This document shows positions 1 through 8,493 of a DNA stretch of 19,802 nucleotides, piece after piece. Each line of letters starts with the position of its first letter. Positions within the stretch are counted from its first letter, which is position 1. Below the pieces are notes generated by a model. It was given only the letters and a program-made list of their open reading frames with translations. It ran no database searches and was not told where the DNA came from. The DNA comes from an uncultured Treponema sp. (GTDB lineage Bacteria; Spirochaetota; Spirochaetia; Treponematales; Treponemataceae). The stretch spans positions 1 to 19,802 of the forward strand of contig CAMWPF010000005.1 of the NCBI GenBank assembly GCA_947176045.1. Reading direction: 5' to 3'. Made by a program: the position numbers and the translations under genes.

Positions 1-42
1 CCCGTGGTGCCCGGCCCCCCGGCGCGGGAAACGCCCCGAAAT

Positions 43-3000
43 TCAAGCGCCAGCAAACACTGCGACGGTCTTGGGACGCACAGACACAACCGCGCCGGAA
101 TCGAGCGCCGCGGCCGCGCCGCCGTCAGAAAATTCCACGCCGTCCGTGACAAGCCGCCACGCGCCGTCCGCAGGCAGGGCGAATTTCACGTCGGTTGAAA
201 CGGGATTCGCGATGACGAAAATCCGCTTCCAGCTGTCGCCGCACTTTCCGCCGTCAATCCGCCATGCAAGCACCGGCTCCGGCAGCCCCGCCGCGAGGTT
301 GTCAACGAACGCCAGCGCCTCTGCGACGAGCGGCGCGTCCGCCATTCGGAACGCCGGATGCGCCCGCCGCAGGGCGATGAGCTCCCTCACATACGCCACG
401 ACGTCGCGCTTTTCAGCGCAGCGCGTCCAATCCAGCGCGTTGATCCGGTCGCAGATGTTGTACGAATTGCGCAGGAATGCCTTCGACTTGTCGGGCAGCC
501 AGGCGACGTCGTACAGCTCCTCGCCGGAACGCAGGATGTCCGCCGGAATTTCCTTCGTCCGCAGGAATTCCATGCCGGCGTGCAGAATCGGCATTCCCTG
601 CGCCAGCAGAATCAGCGAAACCGCCATCTTCTGCATCTGCTCGTAGTAGGATTCCGGCCTGCCCGGCTCGACAAGGCGCAACTTGTCGTTCAGCGTGAAG
701 TTGTCGTGAATTTCCGTGTAGTTTACGGAAAGCCACGTATGCTCCCCCCACGGATTGGGATTCGCAGTTCCTTCCACCAGCTCCGCATCGACCTGCGGAT
801 GCGCCGTCGCGCCGACAATGCCGAATTTCACCGCCTCGCGGCGGCTGCCGTTGTGGATGAAGCCCGGCTCGCCGTCCGAAAACACCGGGCCTTTGACAGC
901 GCAGCGGATCGCGTCGTTGAAATGCCCGACGCGCGGCATTTCCACGGCATTGCACATGCTGGCAGGAACCATCTTCCCGGCGTCGTACATCGCCCAGCCT
1001 TCGCCGTACACCAGCACGTCGCCCTTGATGCGGCGCAGCGCCGCGTCGATTTCGTTCATCGTTACGACATCGTGCAGTCCCATCAAGTCGAAGCGGAAGC
1101 CGCTCAACTTGTATTCTTTGAGCCAGTAGCAGAGCATATCGACCATATACTTGCGGAACATCTCACGCTCGCTCGCCGTGTCCTCGCCCGCGCCGGAAAA
1201 GCCTTCCACGCGGAAGAAATAGCCGGGAACGCAGACGCCGAGCGCCTGATGCAGCCCGTCGTTCACGTGGTTGAACACGACGTCCATCACGACGCCGATG
1301 CCTTCGTCGGCAAACGCCTTGACGAGCGACTTCAGATCGCGGATCCGAACCGCGCCGTCATACGGATTCGAGGAATAGGAGCCTTCCGGAACGCCGTAAT
1401 TCTCCGGATCGTAGCCCCAGTTGAACAGTCCGTCCTTGATTTTCTGCGCATACGCCGCGTCGTGCGTCCGGGCCTCATCGACGGAACGGAAGTCGAAGAC
1501 GGGAAGCAGCTGGACGTGCGTCACGCCCAATTCCTTGATATGGTCGAAGCCGCTGGCAACGCCGCCGACGCTCGTTCCCCGGAACGCCGCGCCGCCATAC
1601 AGCCGCCGCAGGGATTCCGGGCCGTTCCACGACGGCGAGGACGAAACGTCCGCGACGTGGACTTCATACGCCACGACATCGGACGGGGAGCGCACCGCCG
1701 GAGCGGAAACAGATTCCCAGCCGTCGGGATTGGTGCGGCTCAAATCGACGACCATCGAACGCCCCCCGTTCACGCCGCAGGCATGGGCATACGGGTCGGC
1801 GGAATGGTTCCAGACGCCGTGGACAAGCACCGCGTATTCGTAATAGACGCCGTGCAGATCGCCGCCGGCCGCCGCCGTCCAAACGCCGCAGAATCCGGCG
1901 TCAGAACGCCGCGTCATCGCAATTTTCTGAGAAACGGCGGAATCCGCGCCGTCGGGATACAGCAGCAGAAGAACCTGCCGCGCTGTCGGCGCCCACAGCC
2001 GGAATTCCGTGCGTTCCGCAGAATACAGCGCTCCCAACTCTGCGTCGGTGAGGTATTTTTCCTTGAATTCCGCGGAATCGAAGTACCATTCCAGCGCCGC
2101 CGTATTTTCGCCGCCGCACGTCGTGCTCAGCATCCGCCCGCTGAGCACCAGCTTTTCCAGATAATCCTTCTGATGCTCCGCGCCGTTCCATTCCGGCGAC
2201 AGATCGTGCGCCGCAAACGGTTCCGAAATCCACCGCGCCGGACAGCCGAACGTTCCGCCGCCCGCGCCTTTGGCAGCGGCCGCAGAATCGGCGGCGCCGC
2301 AGGATTTTCCGGAAATACGCAGCGCCGTCTTTTTGTTCGGCAGAAGCGCGGCGCCGTTTACGCAGAGCGCGGGAATTTCCGCGCCGCCGGCCGCAGGCAC
2401 GCGCCATTCAATGTCGCAGTCATAGCCGCCGGAACGCCGCCTGATTTCCGCGCAGAACGTCCAGCCCTTCCCGAACGGCAGCCGCGCGCTCCAGGCATCG
2501 CAACCCGCAGGCAGGCACGGACGGAATTCCAGCCGGTTTTCCAAAAGGCGCGGAACGAAGCCCGCCACATCCTGACAGACGGCGCGCACGTATTCCGCGA
2601 GGCTCCACGCCTGCGAAAACGTGCCGGAAAGCTTCGGATTGCCGTCCGCGTCCGGGCGCGCGTGGATGTTCTCGCTCAGCGAGCCGGCGCATCCCCAGTC
2701 CAAAATCAGCTTCGCCTCATTCTGCAAAATAGCGCCCGCCGCCGCCGGAAGCGTACCGCAGGAATGCAGCGCCGCCGCAGAAATGTACGCGCCCGACGTC
2801 CATTCCCAAATCGTACCGTTGTGGTACGCCGCGTCCTTGTTGTGCATCGCCGGATTTTCATGCTCCGGGTGGAAGATTGGATCCTCCGGGCTGAGGCTGA
2901 ACAGTCCGAACAGATTGACCAGCTCGCGACTGACATTTTCCAAAACGGCGTCCGCAACGTCAGGTGCGACGAACGGAACGCCGCGCTCCTCCGCGCCGCA

Positions 3001-4563
3001 CGGAAGGATGGACGGCGCGGTGATGGCGAACAGCTGGTTCGGGCGGACGCGCATATCCTTCGCCCATTCGCCGTAGCCGCCGGGCGGAAGCCGGTCGGCG
3101 AGCGCGCGGCAGTCCTCGTTCCAGAAGAATTCCGCGAACGAATCCTTCACTTTTTCCGCAAGCCTGTCGTACGCTTCGGCCTTTTCGGAGGCGCCTTCCA
3201 TCCGCAGCAGGAACGCGCCGATCTTCAACGCTGAAAACCACAGCGCCTGCACGTCGTTTGCGCGGTCGCCGCGCGCCGACCACGGCTCCTTTCCTCGGAT
3301 CCGGGCGTCCATCCACGTGTCCGCATCGCCGTGCTTCAAAAAGCCGTGCCCGTCCGTCCGGGCGATGTCCGCGTCGATGGCAGTCTCGACGGTGCCGCGA
3401 AGCCTGCGGAACGTTTCCACATCGCCGGAATACTGCGCGTACTCCCACAGCGCGCGGATAAACCACAGCGTTCCGTCCGCCGTATTGTAGATGACGTCCT
3501 CCGCATTCCGATAGCGGTTCGGAATCCGTCCGAACGTCGGGCTTTCCGGGCGCATGTCTTGAAATCCGGCGAAGCCGAGCAGGACGTCCCGCGCCTCGTC
3601 AAAGCAGCCGGAGGCAAGCAGGCAGCCGCACAATGAAATGAACGTGTCGCGCCCCCAGTTGTCGCGGAACCACGGCAGCCCCGCCCAAATTCCGCGGTAT
3701 TCCGCGCCGTGGTCTTTCGTCGCGAGCATCCATGCGCTGAACCGCGCCCATTGGACGGATTCGTCAAACCGCGCGTCTCCGGAATGCACGGCGGCCTTTT
3801 CCAAGAACGCTGAAACAGCCGCGCAATGGCGTTCTTCCGCGCGGGTTTGCACGAGTCTGAGCGCCTTCGCAACGGCGGCTTCCTCCGTGTCCTCAAAGAC
3901 AAGGTACCAGCCGTCCGCTTGGAACGTCGGAAACGACGGCGCGCCGGAACTGACAGCGGAACCGCCGCTGGAGTAGCCGCAGTCCGCAGGCTCCGCGGAA
4001 AGCACAAGGTTCCGCCCGTCTACGGCAAAGGAAAACGGAAACGGCGCGGCGACCGCGATGCCGCAGTCCGCGCTCACAACAGTGCAGTTGTCCGCCGACG
4101 ACTGCCGCCAGCGCACCTCCATCGGAACGCAGGCGTGCGCCGGAGCATCATCGGAATCCGCAGCGCCGTCCGATTCCGGGCGTTCCGCAGATTCCGCGCC
4201 CGCAGAATCATCCGCCGCTCCTGCTTCTTCCGCCGCAGGAACCAGCGGCACAATATCTTTGATTTCTACAGCAAAGCGCGCGTCCGACCTTACATGGAAG
4301 AACATCGCCTGCTCGTCAAGCAGCAGGGAGCCTTCCCACTTCTTTCCGCCAAAATCCGCGGAGCATCCCTGCGGAAAAATATCCGCAAAATCAGCGTCGG
4401 TAACAGGCACGCCGTCCAATGAAAATCCGCCCGCATACCGTCTTTCGCCGCGGTAATATCCGTTCTTGCCCGTGCCTTCCGCAAACAGCAGCTCCACATA
4501 TCCATCTTTTTTGTCCGTCCACGCCGCCCGGCGGCCAGAATTGCGCGCAATCTTGATACTCAT
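43..4563 (-). CDS. Bifunctional debranching enzyme: glycogen-debranching (GH133-like) domain fused to type I pullulanase (GH13)
   Basis: A 1506-residue protein predicted to remove alpha-1,6 branches from glycogen or starch-derived glucans in the cytoplasm (no signal peptide seen). Residues ~1-110 look like a bacterial debranching-enzyme N domain, followed by an Ala/Asp/Ser/Glu-rich linker (~107-145). Residues ~255-690 are an (alpha/alpha)6 debranching domain, with GLPWFRDNWGRDTF near 294-307 and HNGTIWEW further on. After a second Ala/Gly linker, a CBM48-like strand set (TEFRLWAPTARQV, ~850) precedes a GH13 barrel with FNWGYDPENYGVP (~1043), DVVFNH (1094-1099), nucleophile Asp1159 in FRFDLMG, acid Glu1188 in YGEGW and Asp1287 in EIHDN, so all pullulanase catalytic residues are present. 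The start is the first ATG after an in-frame TGA two codons upstream. No Shine-Dalgarno site is visible. Family assignment is confident; GH133 activity is inferred from motifs only. Confidence 0.93.
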   Translation of the reverse strand: MSIKIARNSGRRAAWTDKKDGYVELLFAEGTGKNGYYRGERRYAGGFSLDGVPVTDADFADIFPQGCSADFGGKKWEGSLLLDEQAMFFHVRSDARFAVEIKDIVPLVPAAEEAGAADDSAGAESAERPESDGAADSDDAPAHACVPMEVRWRQSSADNCTVVSADCGIAVAAPFPFSFAVDGRNLVLSAEPADCGYSSGGSAVSSGAPSFPTFQADGWYLVFEDTEEAAVAKALRLVQTRAEERHCAAVSAFLEKAAVHSGDARFDESVQWARFSAWMLATKDHGAEYRGIWAGLPWFRDNWGRDTFISLCGCLLASGCFDEARDVLLGFAGFQDMRPESPTFGRIPNRYRNAEDVIYNTADGTLWFIRALWEYAQYSGDVETFRRLRGTVETAIDADIARTDGHGFLKHGDADTWMDARIRGKEPWSARGDRANDVQALWFSALKIGAFLLRMEGASEKAEAYDRLAEKVKDSFAEFFWNEDCRALADRLPPGGYGEWAKDMRVRPNQLFAITAPSILPCGAEERGVPFVAPDVADAVLENVSRELVNLFGLFSLSPEDPIFHPEHENPAMHNKDAAYHNGTIWEWTSGAYISAAALHSCGTLPAAAGAILQNEAKLILDWGCAGSLSENIHARPDADGNPKLSGTFSQAWSLAEYVRAVCQDVAGFVPRLLENRLEFRPCLPAGCDAWSARLPFGKGWTFCAEIRRRSGGYDCDIEWRVPAAGGAEIPALCVNGAALLPNKKTALRISGKSCGAADSAAAAKGAGGGTFGCPARWISEPFAAHDLSPEWNGAEHQKDYLEKLVLSGRMLSTTCGGENTAALEWYFDSAEFKEKYLTDAELGALYSAERTEFRLWAPTARQVLLLLYPDGADSAVSQKIAMTRRSDAGFCGVWTAAAGGDLHGVYYEYAVLVHGVWNHSADPYAHACGVNGGRSMVVDLSRTNPDGWESVSAPAVRSPSDVVAYEVHVADVSSSPSWNGPESLRRLYGGAAFRGTSVGGVASGFDHIKELGVTHVQLLPVFDFRSVDEARTHDAAYAQKIKDGLFNWGYDPENYGVPEGSYSSNPYDGAVRIRDLKSLVKAFADEGIGVVMDVVFNHVNDGLHQALGVCVPGYFFRVEGFSGAGEDTASEREMFRKYMVDMLCYWLKEYKLSGFRFDLMGLHDVVTMNEIDAALRRIKGDVLVYGEGWAMYDAGKMVPASMCNAVEMPRVGHFNDAIRCAVKGPVFSDGEPGFIHNGSRREAVKFGIVGATAHPQVDAELVEGTANPNPWGEHTWLSVNYTEIHDNFTLNDKLRLVEPGRPESYYEQMQKMAVSLILLAQGMPILHAGMEFLRTKEIPADILRSGEELYDVAWLPDKSKAFLRNSYNICDRINALDWTRCAEKRDVVAYVRELIALRRAHPAFRMADAPLVAEALAFVDNLAAGLPEPVLAWRIDGGKCGDSWKRIFVIANPVSTDVKFALPADGAWRLVTDGVEFSDGGAAAALDSGAVVSVRPKTVAVFAGA

Positions 4564-4572
4564 AATTCATAT

Positions 4573-4601
4573 AGAATAACTGATGGAACTTGAATCTGCA
4601 A
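4573..4601 (-). promoter_or_regulatory. Predicted promoter of the debranching-enzyme fusion gene
   Basis: Read on the minus strand, TTGCAG (4596-4601), a 17-bp spacer and TATTCT (4573-4578) form a sigma70-like promoter. The -10 box ends only 9 bases before the ATG at 4563. Transcription would therefore begin about two bases upstream of, or at, the start codon, matching the absence of a ribosome-binding site. Prediction from consensus only. Confidence 0.5.
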
Positions 4602-4647
4602 CTGGTTTTGCATTCTGCGCGGCATTTCCGAAACAGGCGGACTATGT

Positions 4648-4653
4648 TATGAT
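4648..4653 (+). promoter_or_regulatory. Predicted -10 box of the alkyltransferase gene, implying a leaderless mRNA
   Basis: TATGAT lies with its last base 6 bases before the ATG at 4660, so the expected transcription start coincides with the initiation codon. No Shine-Dalgarno sequence precedes the ATG. The -35 region (around 4625-4630, TTTCCG) is poor. It shares the 96-bp divergent intergenic space with the promoter of the debranching gene. Confidence 0.4.
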
Positions 4654-4659
4654 TCTGTC

Positions 4660-5238
4660 ATGGAATTTGCATCATGCCGCCTTTTGATTCCGGCGTTCGG
4701 CGCAATCCGCCTTTCCGCCGCAGACAGCAGCACGCTTGCCGAAGCGTCCTATCTTTCAGAAGCCGGACTGCCCGAAGCCGAATCGGACGGACAGCCGCCG
4801 CTGCCGCGCGTCTTCCCGGAAGATGAAGCGGCGTTCCAGCATTGCGCCGTCCTGCAAAGCGCTGCCGGCTGGCTGGCGGATTACTTCCGCGGCGTCCCGC
4901 AGGACAACCGGACGCTTCCGTTCCGCCTCCAGCTGGAAGCGCGCGGAACAGAATTCCAGCGGCGCGTCTGGCGGGAGCTGCAAGCCATTCCTTACGGCAC
5001 GACCATCACCTACAAGGAGCTTGCGGAACGCGCCGGCTGCCCCAAAGGATTCCGCGCCGCGGGAGGCGCCTGCAACAAAAATCCGTTCCTGATTTTCGTA
5101 CCGTGCCACCGCGTCATTTCCGCCGACGGCTCCCTGCGCGGATTCGCCTGCGGACTTGGCGCAAAAGCCGCGCTGCTCGGCTTGGAACGGCGCGGACGCG
5201 CGGCTATTTCTTCCAATACGCCGGAAGGAAGAAGATAA
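4660..5238 (+). CDS. ogt: Methylated-DNA--protein-cysteine methyltransferase (O6-alkylguanine-DNA alkyltransferase)
   Basis: A suicide DNA-repair protein of 192 residues that transfers the alkyl group from O6-alkylguanine to its own cysteine. Residues ~1-90 are the variable N-terminal domain. The C-terminal DNA-binding domain begins at TEFQRRVWRELQAIPYGTTITYKELA (~97-122), continues through FRAAGGACNKNPF (Arg finger and Asn-Pro turn region) and reaches the active site P148-C149-H150-R151 followed by VI. GSLRGFACGLGAKAALLGLE is the expected C-terminal helix. Length is normal for Ogt with a slightly long N domain. The usual RAVG is RAAG here. The start is the only in-frame ATG nearby and has no Shine-Dalgarno. 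Its last 35 bases overlap the 3' end of the convergent trk gene. The gene name is by family (ogt/MGMT type) rather than proven orthology. Confidence 0.93.
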   Translation: MEFASCRLLIPAFGAIRLSAADSSTLAEASYLSEAGLPEAESDGQPPLPRVFPEDEAAFQHCAVLQSAAGWLADYFRGVPQDNRTLPFRLQLEARGTEFQRRVWRELQAIPYGTTITYKELAERAGCPKGFRAAGGACNKNPFLIFVPCHRVISADGSLRGFACGLGAKAALLGLERRGRAAISSNTPEGRR

Positions 5239-8101
5239 TCATCGTGTACAGTTCCAGCCGTCCGGCAAGCATCGCGAAACTGTACCACCATTTGACGAAT
5301 CCCGGAATCCAGCCGTAATTGTCCGTCGGCCCCAACGCGCCGAATCCCGGCCCGACATTTCCGACCATGGAAAGCGCCGCCGTAAACGCCGTGAACAAGT
5401 CGAGCCGCCCGATGCAGCCGACCAGCGTCGTCGCAAGAACAAGCAGGATATACAATAAAATGAACGACGTCACGCTGAACACAATGTCCTTCCTGCCCGG
5501 CTTGTTGTTCAGCCTGATGCTGAAAATGCCGTGGGGATGCAGAATCCGCTTCGTTTCGTTGCTGACCTGCTTGAACAGGACGACCCAGCGGATGACCTTG
5601 ATGCCGCCGCCCGTCGAGCCGGAGCAGCCGCCGATGAAGAACAATACGAAGATGATGAACTGAGCCGCCGTCGGCCACGCCGCATAGTCCGCCGTTACGA
5701 ATCCGGTCGTCGTAACAATCGACGCCGTTTGGAAAAATCCGAACCGCATCGACTGTCCGAGCGAACGGTACACGGGCAGAAGCAGCAGGGACAAAAGCAG
5801 TCCGCCGAAGACGAAAATTCCGACATACGCCTTCCACTCAGAATTTTCACGGATATCCTGAAATTTGCGGACGACGGCGTAATAGTACAGCGAAAAATTC
5901 ACTCCGGCAAGGAACATGAACACCGTGCAGACGACGTCCACCGCTGCGGAGTGATAGCCGCCGACGCTCGCATTGTTCGAGGAAAAGCCGCCCGTCCCCA
6001 ATGTGGAAAATGCATGGGAAACCGCGTCGATGAAGTCCATTCCGCACAGCAGGAGCAGGACTGTCTGCAACGCCGTCAGCGCGCAGTAGATGAGCCACAA
6101 ATATTTCGCCGTCGTCGTGATTTTCGGCGTCACTTTGCCTTTTTCAGGGCCGGTCGTCTCCGCCTTGATGAGCTGGAAGCCGCCCACGCCGAGCAGCGGA
6201 AGCAGCGCCACCGTCAGCGCGACAATCCCCATGCCGCCGAGCCAGTGCGTCATACAGCGCCACACATTCACGCTGCGCGGCAGCGATTCCAATTCGCCTA
6301 AAATAGTCGCGCCGGTCGTCGTGAAGCCGCTCACGCTTTCAAAGACGGCGTCCGTGAATGACGGCATATATCCGCTGGCATACAGCGGCACCGCCCCAAA
6401 CAAGCTTGCGGAAATCCATGCGGCGGCGACAATGACGAACGTCGATTTGACAGAAAGCTTGAATTTCGAGCGGCGGAATGACAGGTTGACCGCGCCGGCA
6501 AGAATCCAGCTGCACAGCATGGGAACCAAAAACGCCGGCAGGACGGCAGTTTCGCCGCAGCAAACTGCCGTCACCGCCGGAACCAGAAAAGTCGTTCCGA
6601 CAATGCCGAGCAGCATCGTCAGAATACGCAGCAAACTGATGAAAATCATAGCGCTTTCCGTCCGGCATTCATTGCCGAAAAATTCTAAAACGCTGCGGCT
6701 TTGCGACGACTGGGCAATCAGGACAAGGTGGTCGCGCGCAGACAGCTTTGTTTCGCCGCTGGCGATTTCATACTCAGCCTTTCCAGAATGCTTGTCCAGA
6801 AGGACAAGGTATTTTCCCGGATCGGCGATTTCACGAATTTTCTTTCCCGCCGCTTTTGAGCCGGGCGTCATGACGCATTCGATGATTTCAAATTCGCTGT
6901 TGGTGATTGTGTGAATTTCCTTCACCGACGTGCCGCGCAAATGGCTCATAATGGAATCGACGACGACATCGCGCATGGCGACCGTAACATCGACGCCCAG
7001 CTTCTGCGCAATCGAAGCGAACGCCGCGCTGTTCACCAAGCTGATGGAAAATTTGACGCCCAGCGATTCCAAGTACGCCGCAAGAACCATGTTCAGCTCG
7101 TGGTTGTGCGTCGCGCAAATCGCAAGGTCGAACGAATCGATTCCTTCCTCTGTAAGGAAGCTTTCATCCGTCGCATCGGCGCAAAACACCGACGCTTCTG
7201 GAAACCGTTCGGACGCAGACTTCGCAAGCTGCGGATCAGCGTCGATGATGACGACCTTCTGCGCGTTCTTGTACGACTTTCCGGACAGCATTCTGATGAC
7301 GGAACTTTTTTTCGGCTCGATGATTTTCGCCGCGACGAGCGTTCCGATTCTGCCCGCGCCGATAATCGCGATTTTCCGCAGCGCCTTCTTCTTGGAGCCG
7401 CACAGCTCCAAAACGTCGCTGACCTCGCCTTTCGCCACCAGAATTCCGAGCGTGCAGCCCGCTTCCATCACCGTATTTCCCGACGGCAGCGACGTTTTTC
7501 CGTCGCTTTCCACATACGCGACCAGCAGAGGAACAGATGAAATCGACTTCAATTCCATGAGCTTCCGTCCGTCCAGCGGACTGCCCGCCTCCACTTTGAT
7601 CCGGAAAATCTGCATTTCCGAATCGTCGAACGAAACGACGTTGCTGATGGTGCCGTTCTCCATCGCGGCGGCAATGACCTCCGCCGCCTCCACGTCAGGA
7701 TGAATCATCCAGTCAATGCCGTACAGCGGACGATGCTTTCCGCGGAACGTGTTCGCATACGTCCGATGGGCGACCGTCGTGTTCATGTAGTACGCATAGT
7801 TCCTGACGCGTGCAATCTTCAGTACTTCCGGATAGACCGCGTCAACGAGCGAGCACGTAATCATGTTCACTTCGTCGCTGGAAGTCAGGCAGACAAGCGC
7901 GTCCGCCGTCGCAATCCCCGCCTCTTCAAGCGTCTCAATGCTGTTTCCGTCCGCCGTAATCACCGTGCAATCAATCCGGTTGGCGGTATGGCGCATAGTC
8001 TCTTCGTCATTGTCGATCAAAATGACATCATTTTTTTCATTGACGAGCAGTTTGGCAAGTTGCAGCCCTGTGAACCCAGCGCCGACAATGACAATCTTCA
8101 T
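5204..8101 (-). CDS. TrkA-TrkH fusion: potassium uptake channel with built-in regulatory subunit
   Basis: A 965-residue protein that joins both parts of a Trk K+ uptake system. Residues 1 to ~455 are a complete TrkA with two RCK modules, the first starting MKIVIVGAGFTGLQLA and the second with GAGRIG at 248-253. These are normally cytosolic NAD(H)/nucleotide-binding gating subunits. From about residue 485 (MIFISLLRILTML) to the end is a full-length TrkH with repeated pore loops: SGFTTTGATIL, FSTLGTGGFS, VTTTGFVTADY and GNVGPGFGALGP. The usual C-terminal RLELYTMIIFFLPAYWKK is present. A GAGGAG Shine-Dalgarno lies 5 bases before the ATG. An internal ATG at 6649, where TrkH begins, has a weak GGAAAG upstream, so separate TrkH could also be made. 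Separate genes are the usual arrangement; the reading frame here is open throughout. Confidence 0.93.
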   Translation of the reverse strand: MKIVIVGAGFTGLQLAKLLVNEKNDVILIDNDEETMRHTANRIDCTVITADGNSIETLEEAGIATADALVCLTSSDEVNMITCSLVDAVYPEVLKIARVRNYAYYMNTTVAHRTYANTFRGKHRPLYGIDWMIHPDVEAAEVIAAAMENGTISNVVSFDDSEMQIFRIKVEAGSPLDGRKLMELKSISSVPLLVAYVESDGKTSLPSGNTVMEAGCTLGILVAKGEVSDVLELCGSKKKALRKIAIIGAGRIGTLVAAKIIEPKKSSVIRMLSGKSYKNAQKVVIIDADPQLAKSASERFPEASVFCADATDESFLTEEGIDSFDLAICATHNHELNMVLAAYLESLGVKFSISLVNSAAFASIAQKLGVDVTVAMRDVVVDSIMSHLRGTSVKEIHTITNSEFEIIECVMTPGSKAAGKKIREIADPGKYLVLLDKHSGKAEYEIASGETKLSARDHLVLIAQSSQSRSVLEFFGNECRTESAMIFISLLRILTMLLGIVGTTFLVPAVTAVCCGETAVLPAFLVPMLCSWILAGAVNLSFRRSKFKLSVKSTFVIVAAAWISASLFGAVPLYASGYMPSFTDAVFESVSGFTTTGATILGELESLPRSVNVWRCMTHWLGGMGIVALTVALLPLLGVGGFQLIKAETTGPEKGKVTPKITTTAKYLWLIYCALTALQTVLLLLCGMDFIDAVSHAFSTLGTGGFSSNNASVGGYHSAAVDVVCTVFMFLAGVNFSLYYYAVVRKFQDIRENSEWKAYVGIFVFGGLLLSLLLLPVYRSLGQSMRFGFFQTASIVTTTGFVTADYAAWPTAAQFIIFVLFFIGGCSGSTGGGIKVIRWVVLFKQVSNETKRILHPHGIFSIRLNNKPGRKDIVFSVTSFILLYILLVLATTLVGCIGRLDLFTAFTAALSMVGNVGPGFGALGPTDNYGWIPGFVKWWYSFAMLAGRLELYTMIIFFLPAYWKK

Positions 8102-8176
8102 GGCAGCTCCTCGATTTCAAAAACCGCGGCGTTCCGGCAGATATATCCGGCCGTCCGATTGGTATCGATGCTGTCA

Positions 8177-8205
8177 ATCTTAATACATATCAAAGATGTT
8201 TGCAA
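8177..8205 (-). promoter_or_regulatory. Predicted promoter of the trk fusion gene
   Basis: On the minus strand TTGCAA (8200-8205), a 17-bp spacer and TAAGAT (8177-8182) fit a sigma70-type promoter. The leader would be about 70 bases to the ATG at 8101, ending in a GAGGAG ribosome-binding site. The area is visibly more AT-rich than the flanking genes, as expected for a promoter. Confidence 0.5.
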
Positions 8206-8282
8206 ATAATGGAAATTTCCGCCGAAGACGCAGCGCGCGTCCCGCCGTTCCTGGCAGAACCTGTTCTTCTTCCCGGCTTTCT

Positions 8283-8310
8283 GGTACACTGGACGCAGGA
8301 CGCACGGAGG
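8283..8310 (+). promoter_or_regulatory. Extended -10 box and orphaned ribosome-binding site ahead of the TfoX remnant
   Basis: TGGTACACT (8282-8290) resembles an extended -10 element. GGAGG at 8306-8310 is a strong Shine-Dalgarno followed after 4 bases by ATA (8315) and after 9 by ATC (8320), not by an ATG. It looks like the intact expression signal of a gene whose start codon has decayed. It may still drive the downstream GNAT gene. Confidence 0.35.
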
Positions 8311-8319
8311 AACGATAAA

Positions 8320-8493
8320 ATCCGCGTCGCGGCGGAAATCGGACTTGGCAGGACAATGGAACGAAAGCTGCGCGCGGTCGGAACTTCATCGGCGGAAGAA
8401 CTGCGCGCGAACGGAAGCCGGGCTGCCATGATGCGGCTCAAGGCAGCGTACCCGGGAACGTGCGCCGCCAACCTGAACAAAGGAGAACTGTAA
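8320..8493 (+). pseudogene. Degenerate TfoX C-terminal-domain gene
   Basis: The translation EIGLGRTMERKLRAVGTSSAEELRANGSRAAMMRLKAAYPGTC matches the helix-hairpin-helix-like C-terminal domain of TfoX/Sxy-type proteins (IGk..e.kL..vGi.t.eeL...Gs.eA..rLk...pg.C). It then ends within 8 residues, where relatives continue with an LYaLeGA helix, so roughly the last 25 residues are missing. No ATG stands at the expected position behind the GGAGG site (8306-8310). Reading ATA at 8315 as the old start gives I-K-S-A before the frame shifts into the TfoX frame, hinting at a start-codon mutation plus a small indel. An in-frame ATG at 8209 would give a longer, unrecognisable N terminus without a ribosome site. 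Its TAA overlaps the GNAT ATG (TAATG). Function, if any, is unknown. Confidence 0.55.

Noticed and set aside
1..42. GC-rich inverted repeats after the debranching-gene stop as a terminator
   Set aside because: The pairing is imperfect and no T run follows on the minus strand within the window; the end of the window cuts the region.
358..3234. A 958-codon open frame antisense to the debranching-enzyme gene
   Set aside because: It is Arg/Ala/Val-rich shadow sequence without any domain, lying over a gene with all catalytic motifs; GC-rich codon bias keeps the opposite strand open.
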